Origin: Clostridiales bacterium
Lineage (GTDB): Bacteria > Bacillota > Clostridia > Christensenellales > DUVY01
Direction: 5' to 3'
Assembly: GCA_031290295.1 (NCBI GenBank)
Contig: JAITNT010000175.1
Location: 1-5,259, forward strand
Length of the DNA stretch: 5,259 nucleotides
The notes under the pieces: generated by a model
The model's database searches: none
Seen by the model: the letters and a program-made list of their open reading frames with translations, nothing else
What the model was told of the DNA's origin: nothing
Translations under genes and position numbers: made by a program
Part shown: positions 1 to 5,259 of the stretch, piece by piece
Layout: each line of letters starts with the position of its first letter
Numbering within the stretch: position 1 is the first letter of the stretch

Positions 1-1570
1 CATGTACAAGGCTAAGGATTTTTCCGACGCCGTAAAAAAAGCGGAACGGCTAATCGACGACGGCGGCAGAGGGCATACCTCCGCGCTTTATGCGGACGTG
101 CGTACCGGCGGTCAAAAGATAGCCGAATGGTCAAACGCTATGAAAACCTGCCGCTGCCTAATCAATACCCCCGCGTCGCAGGGCGGCTTAGGCGACCTGT
201 ATAACTTCGGTCTTATGCCGTCGCTCACGCTCGGTTGCGGCTCGTGGGGCGGCAATTCGGTTTCGGGGCAGGTAGGCATACACAATTTGCTGAATATCAA
301 AACGGTTGCGGAAAGGAGAGAAAACATGCTGTGGTTCAGAACGCCCGAAAAGGTTTATTTTAAGAAAGGCTGTCTTGCCGTCGCTTTGAAAGAGCTAAAA
401 GACGTTTTGCACAAAAAAAGGGCGTTTATCGTCACCGATTCCTTCCTCTACGGCAGCGGCTTCACCAAGGTCGTCACCGATAAGCTGGACGCGATGAATA
501 TAGTACATACGACGTTTTTTAACGTCGCGCCCGACCCGACGCTTGCCTGCGCCAAGGAGGGCGCCAAGGCAATGAAGGATTTCGCGCCCGACGTTATTAT
601 CGCGGTAGGCGGCGGCTCGCCTATGGACGCCGGCAAAATTATGTGGACGCTTTACGAGCACCCCGAGGTGAGCTTCGACGATCTGGCTATGCGCTTCATG
701 GATATACGCAAGCGCGTTAATCCGTTCCCGCATTTGGGCGAAAAGGCTTATTTCATAGCCGTGCCGACTACGGCGGGCACCGGCTCGGAGGTTACGCCGT
801 TCGCCGTTATTACGGACGAAAAAACGGGCGCCAAATATCCGCTTGCCGATTACGAGCTGCTGCCCGATATGGCGGTTGTAGACGCCGATCTTATGATGAA
901 TATTCCCAAGGGGCTTACGGCGGCGGCGGGCATAGATTCCCTGACGCACGCTTTGGAGGCGCTCGCCTCCGTTATGGCGTCCGATTATACTAACGGGCTT
1001 GCCGTCGAAGCGGCGAAGCTTATTTTCAAATATCTGCCGTCCGCCTATGAAAAAGGCGCGGCCGACGCGGAGGCAAGAGAAAAAATGGCTAACGCATCCT
1101 GTATGGCGGGTATGGCGTTTGCGAACGCGTTCTTAGGCGTTTGCCATTCTATGGCGCACAAGCTCGGCGCGTACCACAAGCTGCCGCACGGCATCGCCAA
1201 CGCGCTTATGATAGACGGGGTTATCGGATTTAACGCGGCGGAAGCGCCCGCAAAAATGGGCACCTTCCCGCAATACAAATTCCCCGACGCGCTGAGGCGG
1301 TACGCGGAGCTTGCGGACGCTCTCGGTCTCGGCGGCAAAACCGAATCCGAAAAGACGGAGAGACTCGTCAGGAAGATCGACGAGCTGAAAAAAACGCTTA
1401 ATATCCCGGCTACGATTAAGGACGCGGGCGTAGACGAAAAGGCGTTTTTGGATAATCTCGACAAAATGACCGAGGACGCGTTCGACGACCAATGCACGGG
1501 CGCAAACCCGCGTTATCCGCTGTTAAAAGAAATCAAAGCTATGTATACAAGAGCCTATTACGGCAAATAA
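1..1570 (+). CDS. adhE: Bifunctional acetaldehyde-CoA/alcohol dehydrogenase AdhE, C-terminal part (5' end outside window)
   Basis: AdhE reduces acetyl-CoA to acetaldehyde with its N-terminal ALDH domain and acetaldehyde to ethanol with its C-terminal iron-dependent ADH domain. It consumes two NADH, acts in the cytoplasm, and in known members assembles into spirosome filaments. The 522 visible residues (numbered from the Met at base 2) align from memory with roughly residue 360 to near the end of E. coli AdhE. Residues 1 to about 90 are the end of the ALDH domain (INTPASQGG, then CGSWGGNS). The linker carries NIKTVAERRENMLWF. The ADH domain has the NAD motif GGGSPMDAGK at 203-212 and TTAGTGSE at 256-263. 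The iron ligands are all present: Asp312, His316, His382 and His396, with the 4- and 14-residue spacings of group III iron ADHs. The end, CTGANPRYPL...YYGK, is typical of the family. The ATG at base 2 corresponds to an internal Met (MYRAKDF in E. coli) and has no room for an RBS. The ALDH catalytic Cys lies upstream of the window. No frameshift is seen. Confidence 0.97.
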   Translation, partial: MYKAKDFSDAVKKAERLIDDGGRGHTSALYADVRTGGQKIAEWSNAMKTCRCLINTPASQGGLGDLYNFGLMPSLTLGCGSWGGNSVSGQVGIHNLLNIKTVAERRENMLWFRTPEKVYFKKGCLAVALKELKDVLHKKRAFIVTDSFLYGSGFTKVVTDKLDAMNIVHTTFFNVAPDPTLACAKEGAKAMKDFAPDVIIAVGGGSPMDAGKIMWTLYEHPEVSFDDLAMRFMDIRKRVNPFPHLGEKAYFIAVPTTAGTGSEVTPFAVITDEKTGAKYPLADYELLPDMAVVDADLMMNIPKGLTAAAGIDSLTHALEALASVMASDYTNGLAVEAAKLIFKYLPSAYEKGAADAEAREKMANASCMAGMAFANAFLGVCHSMAHKLGAYHKLPHGIANALMIDGVIGFNAAEAPAKMGTFPQYKFPDALRRYAELADALGLGGKTESEKTERLVRKIDELKKTLNIPATIKDAGVDEKAFLDNLDKMTEDAFDDQCTGANPRYPLLKEIKAMYTRAYYGK

Positions 1571-1586
1571 GGGAGGATTTATAATT

Positions 1587-2342
1587 ATGAAAATCGAATT
1601 AAATAACGTTATCGCCGAAAGAGGCGCAAAGACGCTTTACAAGAGCGGGAATTACTGCGTAAAGGTTTTTGACGGCAGTTATTCCAAGGCGGATATTCTT
1701 AACGAGGCGCTCAATCACGCGCGCGTAGAGGAAACGGGACTGTCCGTTCCCAAGATAGAGGAGGTCGCCAAAATCGACGGCAGGTGGGCGATAGTTTCGG
1801 AATTTATCAACGGCAAAACGCTCGACGTGCTTGCCGCGGAGAACCCGGAGAGGGGCGCGGAATACCTCGACAAATTCGTGTCCTTACAGCTGCTTATTCA
1901 GTCCTATAAATGTCCCCTGCTCAATAGAATCAAGGACAAAATGAACAGAAAAATCAGCGCGTCCGGGCTTGACCCTACCTTGAGATACGAGCTGCACCAC
2001 ATGATAGACGGTATGCCCAAGCACGCCAAGCTCTGCCACGGCGATTTTAATCCCTCCAACATAATCGTAGGCGACGACGGCAAGGATTACATAATCGACT
2101 GGGCGCACGCGACGCAGGGCAACGCAAGCGCCGACGCCGCGAGAACCTACCTGATATTTTGCCTGAACGGCAGAGCCGAGCTTGCCGAAAAATACCTTGA
2201 TTTATTCTGCAAAAAGAGCGACACGGCAAAGCAGTACGTTCAGAAGTGGATGCCTATCGTAGCCGCAAGCCAGCTCGTAAAGGGCAAGCCCGAGGAAAAA
2301 GCGTTCCTGTTAAGGTGGGCGACGGTAGTAGATTTCGAGTAG
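1587..2342 (+). CDS. APH/choline-kinase-fold phosphotransferase, substrate unknown
   Basis: This 251-residue cytoplasmic protein has the aminoglycoside phosphotransferase (protein-kinase-like) fold and probably transfers phosphate from a nucleotide to a small hydroxylated molecule. Visible motifs are a candidate ATP-binding lysine, Lys26 in YCVKVF; the catalytic loop HGDFNPSN at 151-158 with the predicted base Asp153 and metal-binding Asn158; and IIDWAHA with the DFG-equivalent Asp171. The order and spacing fit the APH family. The length is at the short end, and the N-lobe is compact. From memory it resembles the small family TIGR02172, first noted as a Fibrobacter paralogous family, but this was not searched. 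The ATG at 1587 follows the strong RBS GGGAGG at 1571-1576 with 10 bases between. The gene starts 16 bases after the adhE stop, so the two are probably one transcript. That hints at a link to fermentation or metabolite repair, but no known pathway joins them. Resistance to an aminoglycoside is not supported by anything here; a metabolite kinase such as choline or homoserine kinase is an alternative. Confidence 0.87.
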   Translation: MKIELNNVIAERGAKTLYKSGNYCVKVFDGSYSKADILNEALNHARVEETGLSVPKIEEVAKIDGRWAIVSEFINGKTLDVLAAENPERGAEYLDKFVSLQLLIQSYKCPLLNRIKDKMNRKISASGLDPTLRYELHHMIDGMPKHAKLCHGDFNPSNIIVGDDGKDYIIDWAHATQGNASADAARTYLIFCLNGRAELAEKYLDLFCKKSDTAKQYVQKWMPIVAASQLVKGKPEEKAFLLRWATVVDFE

Positions 2343-2400
2343 CTTAACCGACCAAACGCGAATGCGCGCGAAGTTAGCCGCCCAAACGTGAATCGGCGCT
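2343..2400. repeat. Imperfect tandem direct repeat, 30-bp period
   Basis: Bases 2343-2370 and 2373-2400 match at 21 of 28 positions. Both carry the core CC-AAACG-GAAT. The first copy begins immediately after the stop of the kinase gene. A shorter element, AGCCGCCC, occurs at 2376-2383 and again at 2407-2414, so the repetitiveness runs on into the hairpin. Degenerate noncoding repeats of this type fit an intergenic repeat family, but no second locus is available for comparison. Confidence 0.6.
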
Positions 2401-2451
2401 GAGACAAGCCGCCCTCTGCGGGCGGCTACGTCTCGCTTTATCGCATTCGCG
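2357..2451. repeat. Nested inverted-repeat element (outer arms 10 bp)
   Basis: CGCGAATGCG at 2357-2366 is the exact reverse complement of CGCATTCGCG at 2442-2451, and a further A/T pair (2356 with 2452) extends the arms. The arms enclose the GC-rich hairpin at 2401-2434, so the whole 95-base stretch is roughly symmetric. It could be a small REP- or MITE-like element or an elaborate 3' UTR structure. No target-site duplication was recognised. Confidence 0.5.
2401..2434 (+). terminator. GC-rich hairpin, possible terminator of the adhE-kinase transcript
   Basis: GAGAC (2401-2405) pairs with GTCTC (2430-2434). AGCCGCCC (2407-2414) pairs with GGGCGGCT (2420-2427) around the loop TCTGC, with a small internal loop between the two stems. 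It lies 58 bases after the kinase stop, where a transcript end is expected because the next gene is on the other strand. The tail GCTTTATCGC is not a real T-run, so classical intrinsic termination is doubtful. It may instead be a stabilising 3' structure or part of the repeat element. Confidence 0.42.
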
Positions 2452-2473
2452 TCTATCGCGGATTAGCGGTGAA

Positions 2474-2500
2474 GAGATTCTTCGACAAGCTCAGAATGAC
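2474..2500. repeat. Short palindromic intergenic element, probable dispersed repeat
   Basis: The core ATTCT (2477-2481) and AGAAT (2493-2497) form inverted arms around an 11-base centre with CGACAAGC, ending AGAATGAC. From memory, elements of the pattern ATTCTTCG...CTCAGAATGAC recur between genes in many uncultured anaerobe genomes. Only one copy is present here, so its repeat status rests on recollection and not on this window. Confidence 0.4.
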
Positions 2501-2594
2501 ATGGATAGAGTTTTGTTTGTATTGTGCGCGGTTAATGCTATGTGTACGGTTTGCATTTTTCTCTTTCGCGCGCCATTTTAATTCCCCCGCGCCG

Positions 2595-2810
2595 TCAGAA
2601 CGCGGATAATCCCAACAGAAAATCGGCGCTCACATCGAATATTTTTGCAAGCTCCCTTATACTCATAAAATCGGGCAGACTCTTGTTAAGCTCCCAAAGC
2701 GAAACGGTGTCTTGCGAAACGTTCAGCCGCTTTGCTAATTTTTGCTGGCTGATGTTTTGCTCCGTCCTTAACGCCTTTAGAACCTTTCCGAAATTATAAT
2801 CCGTGTTCAT
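2595..2810 (-). CDS. Small XRE/Cro-type helix-turn-helix transcriptional regulator
   Basis: This 71-residue protein is almost entirely one Cro/C1-type HTH domain. A first helix covers about residues 6-17 (FGKVLKALRTEQ). The HTH follows, with helix 2 around SQQKLAKRL (21-29) and the recognition helix around QDTVSLWE (33-40). The typical ending is PDFMSIRELAKIFDVSADFLLGL. There is no sensor, protease or dimerisation domain after it, so it should bind DNA as a simple dimer, and any inducing signal must come from elsewhere. The start is the ATG complementary to 2808-2810. Its upstream sequence lacks a clear Shine-Dalgarno site (only a weak AAG), which suggests low translation. The gene is divergent from the lipoprotein gene, with 90 bases between the starts. 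Two matching dyads in that gap are its likely operators, so I infer autoregulation and control of the lipoprotein. No clear terminator follows it. The HTH assignment is firm; the target assignment is inference. Confidence 0.9.
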   Translation of the reverse strand: MNTDYNFGKVLKALRTEQNISQQKLAKRLNVSQDTVSLWELNKSLPDFMSIRELAKIFDVSADFLLGLSAF

Positions 2811-2819
2811 ATCTTGATT

Positions 2820-2838
2820 TTACGAAAAACTCTCGTAA
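2820..2838. promoter_or_regulatory. Operator-like dyad O1, near the XRE gene start
   Basis: TTACGA (2820-2825) and TCGTAA (2833-2838) are perfect 6-bp inverted arms with a 7-base centre. The spacing and half-sites match those of the second dyad at 2849-2867, with centres 29 bp apart. The site ends 10 bases upstream of the XRE start codon, over its probable transcription start, which fits negative autoregulation. Binding by the XRE protein is inferred from proximity and duplication. Confidence 0.72.
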
Positions 2839-2843
2839 TATCA
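2835..2843 (-). promoter_or_regulatory. Possible extended -10 promoter for the XRE gene
   Basis: Read on the minus strand, this is TGATATTAC: a TGN extension followed by TATTAC, which matches 4 of 6 consensus -10 bases. No good -35 is found at the right distance, as expected for an extended -10 promoter. The -10 overlaps the right arm of O1, and transcription would start near 2828 inside O1. This is a weak prediction from base matching only. Confidence 0.3.
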
Positions 2844-2872
2844 TTGACTTACGAGGAATTCTCGTATATAAT
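2844..2872 (+). promoter_or_regulatory. Sigma-A promoter of the lipoprotein gene (TTGACT-17-TATAAT)
   Basis: The -35 box TTGACT lies at 2844-2849 (5 of 6 consensus) and the -10 box TATAAT at 2867-2872 (6 of 6), separated by exactly 17 bases. Transcription would start near 2879, leaving a leader of about 20 bases before the ATG at 2901. The spacer is occupied by dyad O2. The promoter should be strong when free and blocked when the operator is bound. Confidence 0.85.
2849..2867. promoter_or_regulatory. Operator-like dyad O2, inside the lipoprotein promoter spacer
   Basis: TTACGA (2849-2854) and TCGTAT (2862-2867) flank a 7-base centre. The inner symmetric core TACGAG-GAATT-CTCGTA is a perfect 6-bp dyad that coincides base for base with the 17-bp promoter spacer (2850-2866). 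The layout matches O1. A protein bound here would exclude RNA polymerase directly. Confidence 0.75.
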
Positions 2873-2887
2873 ATATGTATTATTTGT

Positions 2888-2893
2888 AAGGAG
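2888..2893 (+). promoter_or_regulatory. Ribosome binding site of the lipoprotein gene
   Basis: AAGGAG lies 7 bases before the ATG at 2901. It fixes the lipoprotein start, and together with the signal peptide that follows it leaves little doubt about the reading frame. Confidence 0.85.
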
Positions 2894-2900
2894 TATTTCC

Positions 2901-5259
2901 ATGAAGAAAAATTTGGGTATCTTTTTGCTGGCGTTGCTGTCCTGCTTTTTATTCTTAGCGGGTTGCGGAGGCGGAACCGGCGATGTCGAGAATAAGGACA
3001 AGGACATCACGGGCATTACGTTCGCGAACGCGACGTATACCTATGACGGAACGGAAAAGACGCTTTTTGTAACCGGCAATTTGCCGGAGGGCGTTAACGC
3101 GGCGTATACGGGGAATAAGGGTACCGACGTCGGCGTGTATAACGCGGAGGCGACGCTTTCGGGCGCGGGATATAATACGCTGACGCTTACCGCGACGCTT
3201 ACGATAGAAGCGAACGGAGGTTATCAGAATATAACGGGCATTACGTTCGCGGACGCGGCGTATACCTATGACGGAACGGAAAAAACGCTTTTGATAACCG
3301 GTAATTTGCCGCAGGGCGTTAACGCGGAGTATACAAACAACAAGCGTACAGACGCGGGCGAGTATGACGCGGCCGTGCGGTTGAGCGGAGAGGGGTACAA
3401 TCCGTTGAACCTGACGGCGAAGCTTACGATATCCAGAGCCGATATTGCGGGCGTTACTATTTCGGATTTGACCGCGCCGTATAACGGCGCGGCGCAAAGC
3501 ATAACGGTAGTCGGAACGATACCCGGGGGAGTGACCGTCGCGTATACCTGCAACGGAGCCGTCGGCAACGGCGCGGTTAACGCGGGGTCGTATGCGATTA
3601 AGGCGACGCTTACGGGAGTTAATTATAACACACTTACGCTTAACGCCGCCCTGACTATCCAAAAGCTCGATATTACGGGCGTAACGTTAAGCAACGGCAC
3701 CTTTGAATACGATTCGCTTCCGCACGGCATAAGCGTAGTCGGCGACGTACCCGACGGGGTAAGCGTGACGTACACGTGTAACGGAGCGGAGGGCAACGAA
3801 GCCGCGGAGGGCGGAACGTATACCGTAGTCGCCACCTTGACCGGCATTAATTACAATACGCTCGAGCTTACCGCAACGCTTAAGATAAATTCGACGGAGA
3901 AAAAGCTTTTTTCCGCGGTTAACGGCGGCAACGTGTACTTTCAAAACGATTTGGACGCGGACAGCCTGTATTCGTATAAGGGAACGTCGCTTGCTAAGGT
4001 GAGCGGGGATATCGTCGGCGGCTTTGCGCCGATAGGCTCAGATTTGTATTTTATAATCACCGGACTGTTTTCGACGTCGATCAAAAAATTGTCCGGCACA
4101 GCCGTTTCCACGGTGTACGGCGACGCGAACGGCAGCGAAGCGTTAATCTCGGACGGCACCAATCTGTACTATACGATAAACAATCTGATTATTAGTACGT
4201 CTAAGAACGGCATTTATAAAATCGACCCGTCGTCAAGCGCCGCGCCCGTCAGAATTTCCACGGACAAGGCGGAATATCCCGTATACTACAACGGGTATAT
4301 TTACTATTCCAACGGCGGCGATCACGGGTATCTGTACAAGGTATCGGTTACAGCCTCGGAGGCGGCGGGCACGCTTGTTTATAGCGAAAAGGTTTCCGAT
4401 ATTATTATATCGGGCGGCGAGTTATACTTCAATCAGCACAGCCTGCTTGCCGCCGCGCTGTACAAATATAATTTGACCTCCGCAGGCGCGGCGCAAAAGC
4501 TTACCACGGACGCCGGCATGTATCTCGCTAAGGTCGGTAATTATCTCTATTATGTCAATAAGGATCTTTTGACGTCTAATTTATTCGGCGACGGGATTTA
4601 TAGGGTAGACGTTAACGCCTCGGGCAGCCTGCCGGGTACGAAATTCAAGGAGATAGAGGCTTCCTCGCTCAATTCCGATGGCACGAATCTATATTACTGC
4701 AAGCTGAGTAACAAGCATTTCTACAAATACGTTTTGTCCACGGAGGCGGAAACCGACCTTATGGCGGATTTTGTAGTGAGCGTTAGCGAGACGGCTTCGG
4801 GGTACACCCGAATCGCGGAGCATAACGGCGAGGTGTATTTTACTAATATTTTGGACTCCGGCGCGCTTTATAAGTATAATATTACGTCGAAAGCAATGTA
4901 TAGGGTTACTGCGGACAGCGTTTCTAACGTGTATTTTTATAACGGCTACATATATTACAGCACATACTTTTTGACAAATTACGCGCTGTTCAGACGGGCT
5001 TTGTCCGCAAGCGGCGAGACCGAAAAAATATCTACAGGAAGATGCGACAACCTGAATTTTGCCGGCAATTATATTTACTATACCGACGTGAACATGGTGT
5101 TGTCAAAAAATAAAATCTGCCGCATGGACCTGGACGGGCAGAATGTTGAAACGTTGTATTCAAGCGCCAACGTGCATATTTTAAGCATGGATGTCGTCGG
5201 AAATTACCTTTATTTCTGCACAAATCCGACTATAGGCTATAAGAAGATATTTCAACTCG
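2901..5259 (+). CDS. Surface lipoprotein with four MBG/YDG-like repeats and a DUF5050-like propeller (3' end outside window)
   Basis: The frame is open from the ATG at 2901 to the window edge (786 residues, no stop), so the protein is C-terminally incomplete. Residues 1-21 form a lipoprotein signal peptide: KK, then a hydrophobic stretch, then the lipobox LAGC with the lipidated Cys22. A flexible GGGTGD linker follows. The mature protein should sit on the outer face of the cytoplasmic membrane. Residues 36-329 hold four Ig-like repeats (36-102, 111-177, 182-253, 258-329) of the MBG/YDG type, each with a tyrosine-rich start, a central GxxPxGV and a closing TLTI-like strand. From about 340 onward, units of the form G-(Y/E)-(I/L/V)-Y-(Y/F)...LYK repeat, as in DUF5050 or YWTD-type beta-propellers. 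The repeats probably act as a stalk that presents the propeller for binding a ligand or protein. No catalytic motif is seen, and the ligand is unknown. Control by the divergent XRE regulator is inferred from the operator in its promoter. Confidence 0.9.
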   Translation, partial: MKKNLGIFLLALLSCFLFLAGCGGGTGDVENKDKDITGITFANATYTYDGTEKTLFVTGNLPEGVNAAYTGNKGTDVGVYNAEATLSGAGYNTLTLTATLTIEANGGYQNITGITFADAAYTYDGTEKTLLITGNLPQGVNAEYTNNKRTDAGEYDAAVRLSGEGYNPLNLTAKLTISRADIAGVTISDLTAPYNGAAQSITVVGTIPGGVTVAYTCNGAVGNGAVNAGSYAIKATLTGVNYNTLTLNAALTIQKLDITGVTLSNGTFEYDSLPHGISVVGDVPDGVSVTYTCNGAEGNEAAEGGTYTVVATLTGINYNTLELTATLKINSTEKKLFSAVNGGNVYFQNDLDADSLYSYKGTSLAKVSGDIVGGFAPIGSDLYFIITGLFSTSIKKLSGTAVSTVYGDANGSEALISDGTNLYYTINNLIISTSKNGIYKIDPSSSAAPVRISTDKAEYPVYYNGYIYYSNGGDHGYLYKVSVTASEAAGTLVYSEKVSDIIISGGELYFNQHSLLAAALYKYNLTSAGAAQKLTTDAGMYLAKVGNYLYYVNKDLLTSNLFGDGIYRVDVNASGSLPGTKFKEIEASSLNSDGTNLYYCKLSNKHFYKYVLSTEAETDLMADFVVSVSETASGYTRIAEHNGEVYFTNILDSGALYKYNITSKAMYRVTADSVSNVYFYNGYIYYSTYFLTNYALFRRALSASGETEKISTGRCDNLNFAGNYIYYTDVNMVLSKNKICRMDLDGQNVETLYSSANVHILSMDVVGNYLYFCTNPTIGYKKIFQL
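3006..3887 (+). repeat. Four MBG/YDG-like protein repeats in A-A-B-B order
   Basis: The units encode residues 36-102, 111-177, 182-253 and 258-329, at bases 3006-3206, 3231-3431, 3444-3659 and 3672-3887. The first two (type A, 67 residues) share ITGITFA, YTYDGTEKTL and TGNLP. The last two (type B, 72 residues) share YTCNGA plus GN and a 5-residue longer middle, with GxNYNTL near the end. The type B units each carry one cysteine, Cys217 and Cys293. The pairing points to two separate duplication events. Confidence 0.8.
3009..3334 (+). repeat. 101-bp near-identical DNA repeat, 225-bp period
   Basis: Bases 3009-3109 and 3234-3334 differ at 8 of 101 positions. The similarity falls sharply after the shared TATAC, although the protein repeat continues for another 32 residues in both copies. 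This gives direct DNA evidence for a recent duplication or gene conversion within the lipoprotein gene. Confidence 0.8.
3930..5259 (+). other. Propeller-type region: at least 11 Y-(Y/F) strand units
   Basis: Aromatic dyads occur at residues 346, 383, 423, 468, 509, 550, 598, 646, 685, 726 and 771, spaced 37 to 48 residues apart. Most are followed by a LYK, IYK, FYK or LFR strand (for example LYKV at 478, LYKY at 520 and 656). This is the pattern of DUF5050-like domains, which relate to the YWTD propeller of LDL-receptor-like proteins. Eleven units exceed a single six- to eight-bladed propeller, so two propellers, one of them incomplete in this window, are likely. Confidence 0.68.

Noticed and set aside
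2..4. ATG at base 2 as the start of a short stand-alone iron alcohol dehydrogenase
   Set aside because: The residues after it are the end of an AdhE ALDH domain, the Met matches an internal position in E. coli AdhE, and no RBS can be seen. The gene is simply cut by the window edge.
395..949. Minus-strand 184-residue open frame within adhE
   Set aside because: It is fully antisense to a conserved enzyme domain, is rich in Arg and His as reverse readings of this codon usage tend to be, and shows no domain.
2513..2541. Promoter-like TTGTTT-17-TGCTAT on the plus strand
   Set aside because: The matches are moderate and no plus-strand gene follows before 2901. It would only make antisense RNA to the XRE gene, for which there is no other sign.
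2546..2594. Intrinsic terminator for the XRE gene
   Set aside because: Read on the minus strand, the GC-rich blocks are direct GCGCG copies and not a proper stem followed by a T-run.
2542..2799. Plus-strand 85-residue open frame opposite the XRE gene
   Set aside because: It lies antisense to a clear HTH gene, has no RBS or recognisable domain, and is best explained as a shadow frame.
2595..2900. Toxin-antitoxin module with the XRE protein as antitoxin
   Set aside because: No small toxin gene is adjacent. The divergent partner is a long lipoprotein with a signal peptide and repeats, and the minus-strand downstream region holds no gene.
2955..4162. Several minus-strand open frames of 73 to 235 residues inside the lipoprotein gene
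   Set aside because: They are arginine-rich or low-complexity reverse readings of the repeat-containing gene, with no supporting start signals or motifs.

Overview
The window looks like a chromosomal segment of an anaerobic, fermentative Firmicutes bacterium, probably an uncultured Clostridia-type gut lineage. This is inferred from a clostridial-style AdhE, strong AGGAG-type ribosome binding sites, a near-consensus sigma-A promoter, and a Gram-positive-style lipoprotein built of MBG/YDG-like repeats plus a DUF5050-like propeller. No rRNA, tRNA, CRISPR array or transposase gene is visible.

Layout. (1) Bases 1-1570 (+): the 3' part of adhE, the bifunctional acetaldehyde/alcohol dehydrogenase. 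It is cut by the left window edge, so the ATG at base 2 is an internal Met. (2) Bases 1587-2342 (+): a small APH/choline-kinase-fold phosphotransferase, 16 bases after adhE and probably cotranscribed. (3) Bases 2343-2594: a repeat-rich gap with a 30-bp-period imperfect direct repeat, nested inverted repeats including a GC-rich hairpin that may end the adhE transcript, and a small palindromic element that looks like a dispersed intergenic repeat. (4) Bases 2595-2810 (-): a 71-residue XRE/Cro-type regulator. (5) Bases 2811-2900: a compact divergent control region. (6) Bases 2901 to the right edge (+): a lipoprotein with 786 visible residues and no stop inside the window.

The most interesting part is the control region. 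Two matching 19-bp dyads of form TTACGA-N7-TCGTA(A/T) lie between the XRE gene and the lipoprotein gene. One fills the 17-bp spacer of a TTGACT-17-TATAAT promoter that drives the lipoprotein. The other overlaps the likely start region of the XRE gene. This suggests that the small XRE protein represses both itself and a large surface lipoprotein, making a self-contained switch. The lipoprotein has a lipobox, four Ig-like repeats in an A-A-B-B order, and at least eleven propeller-type strand units. Its ligand is unknown.
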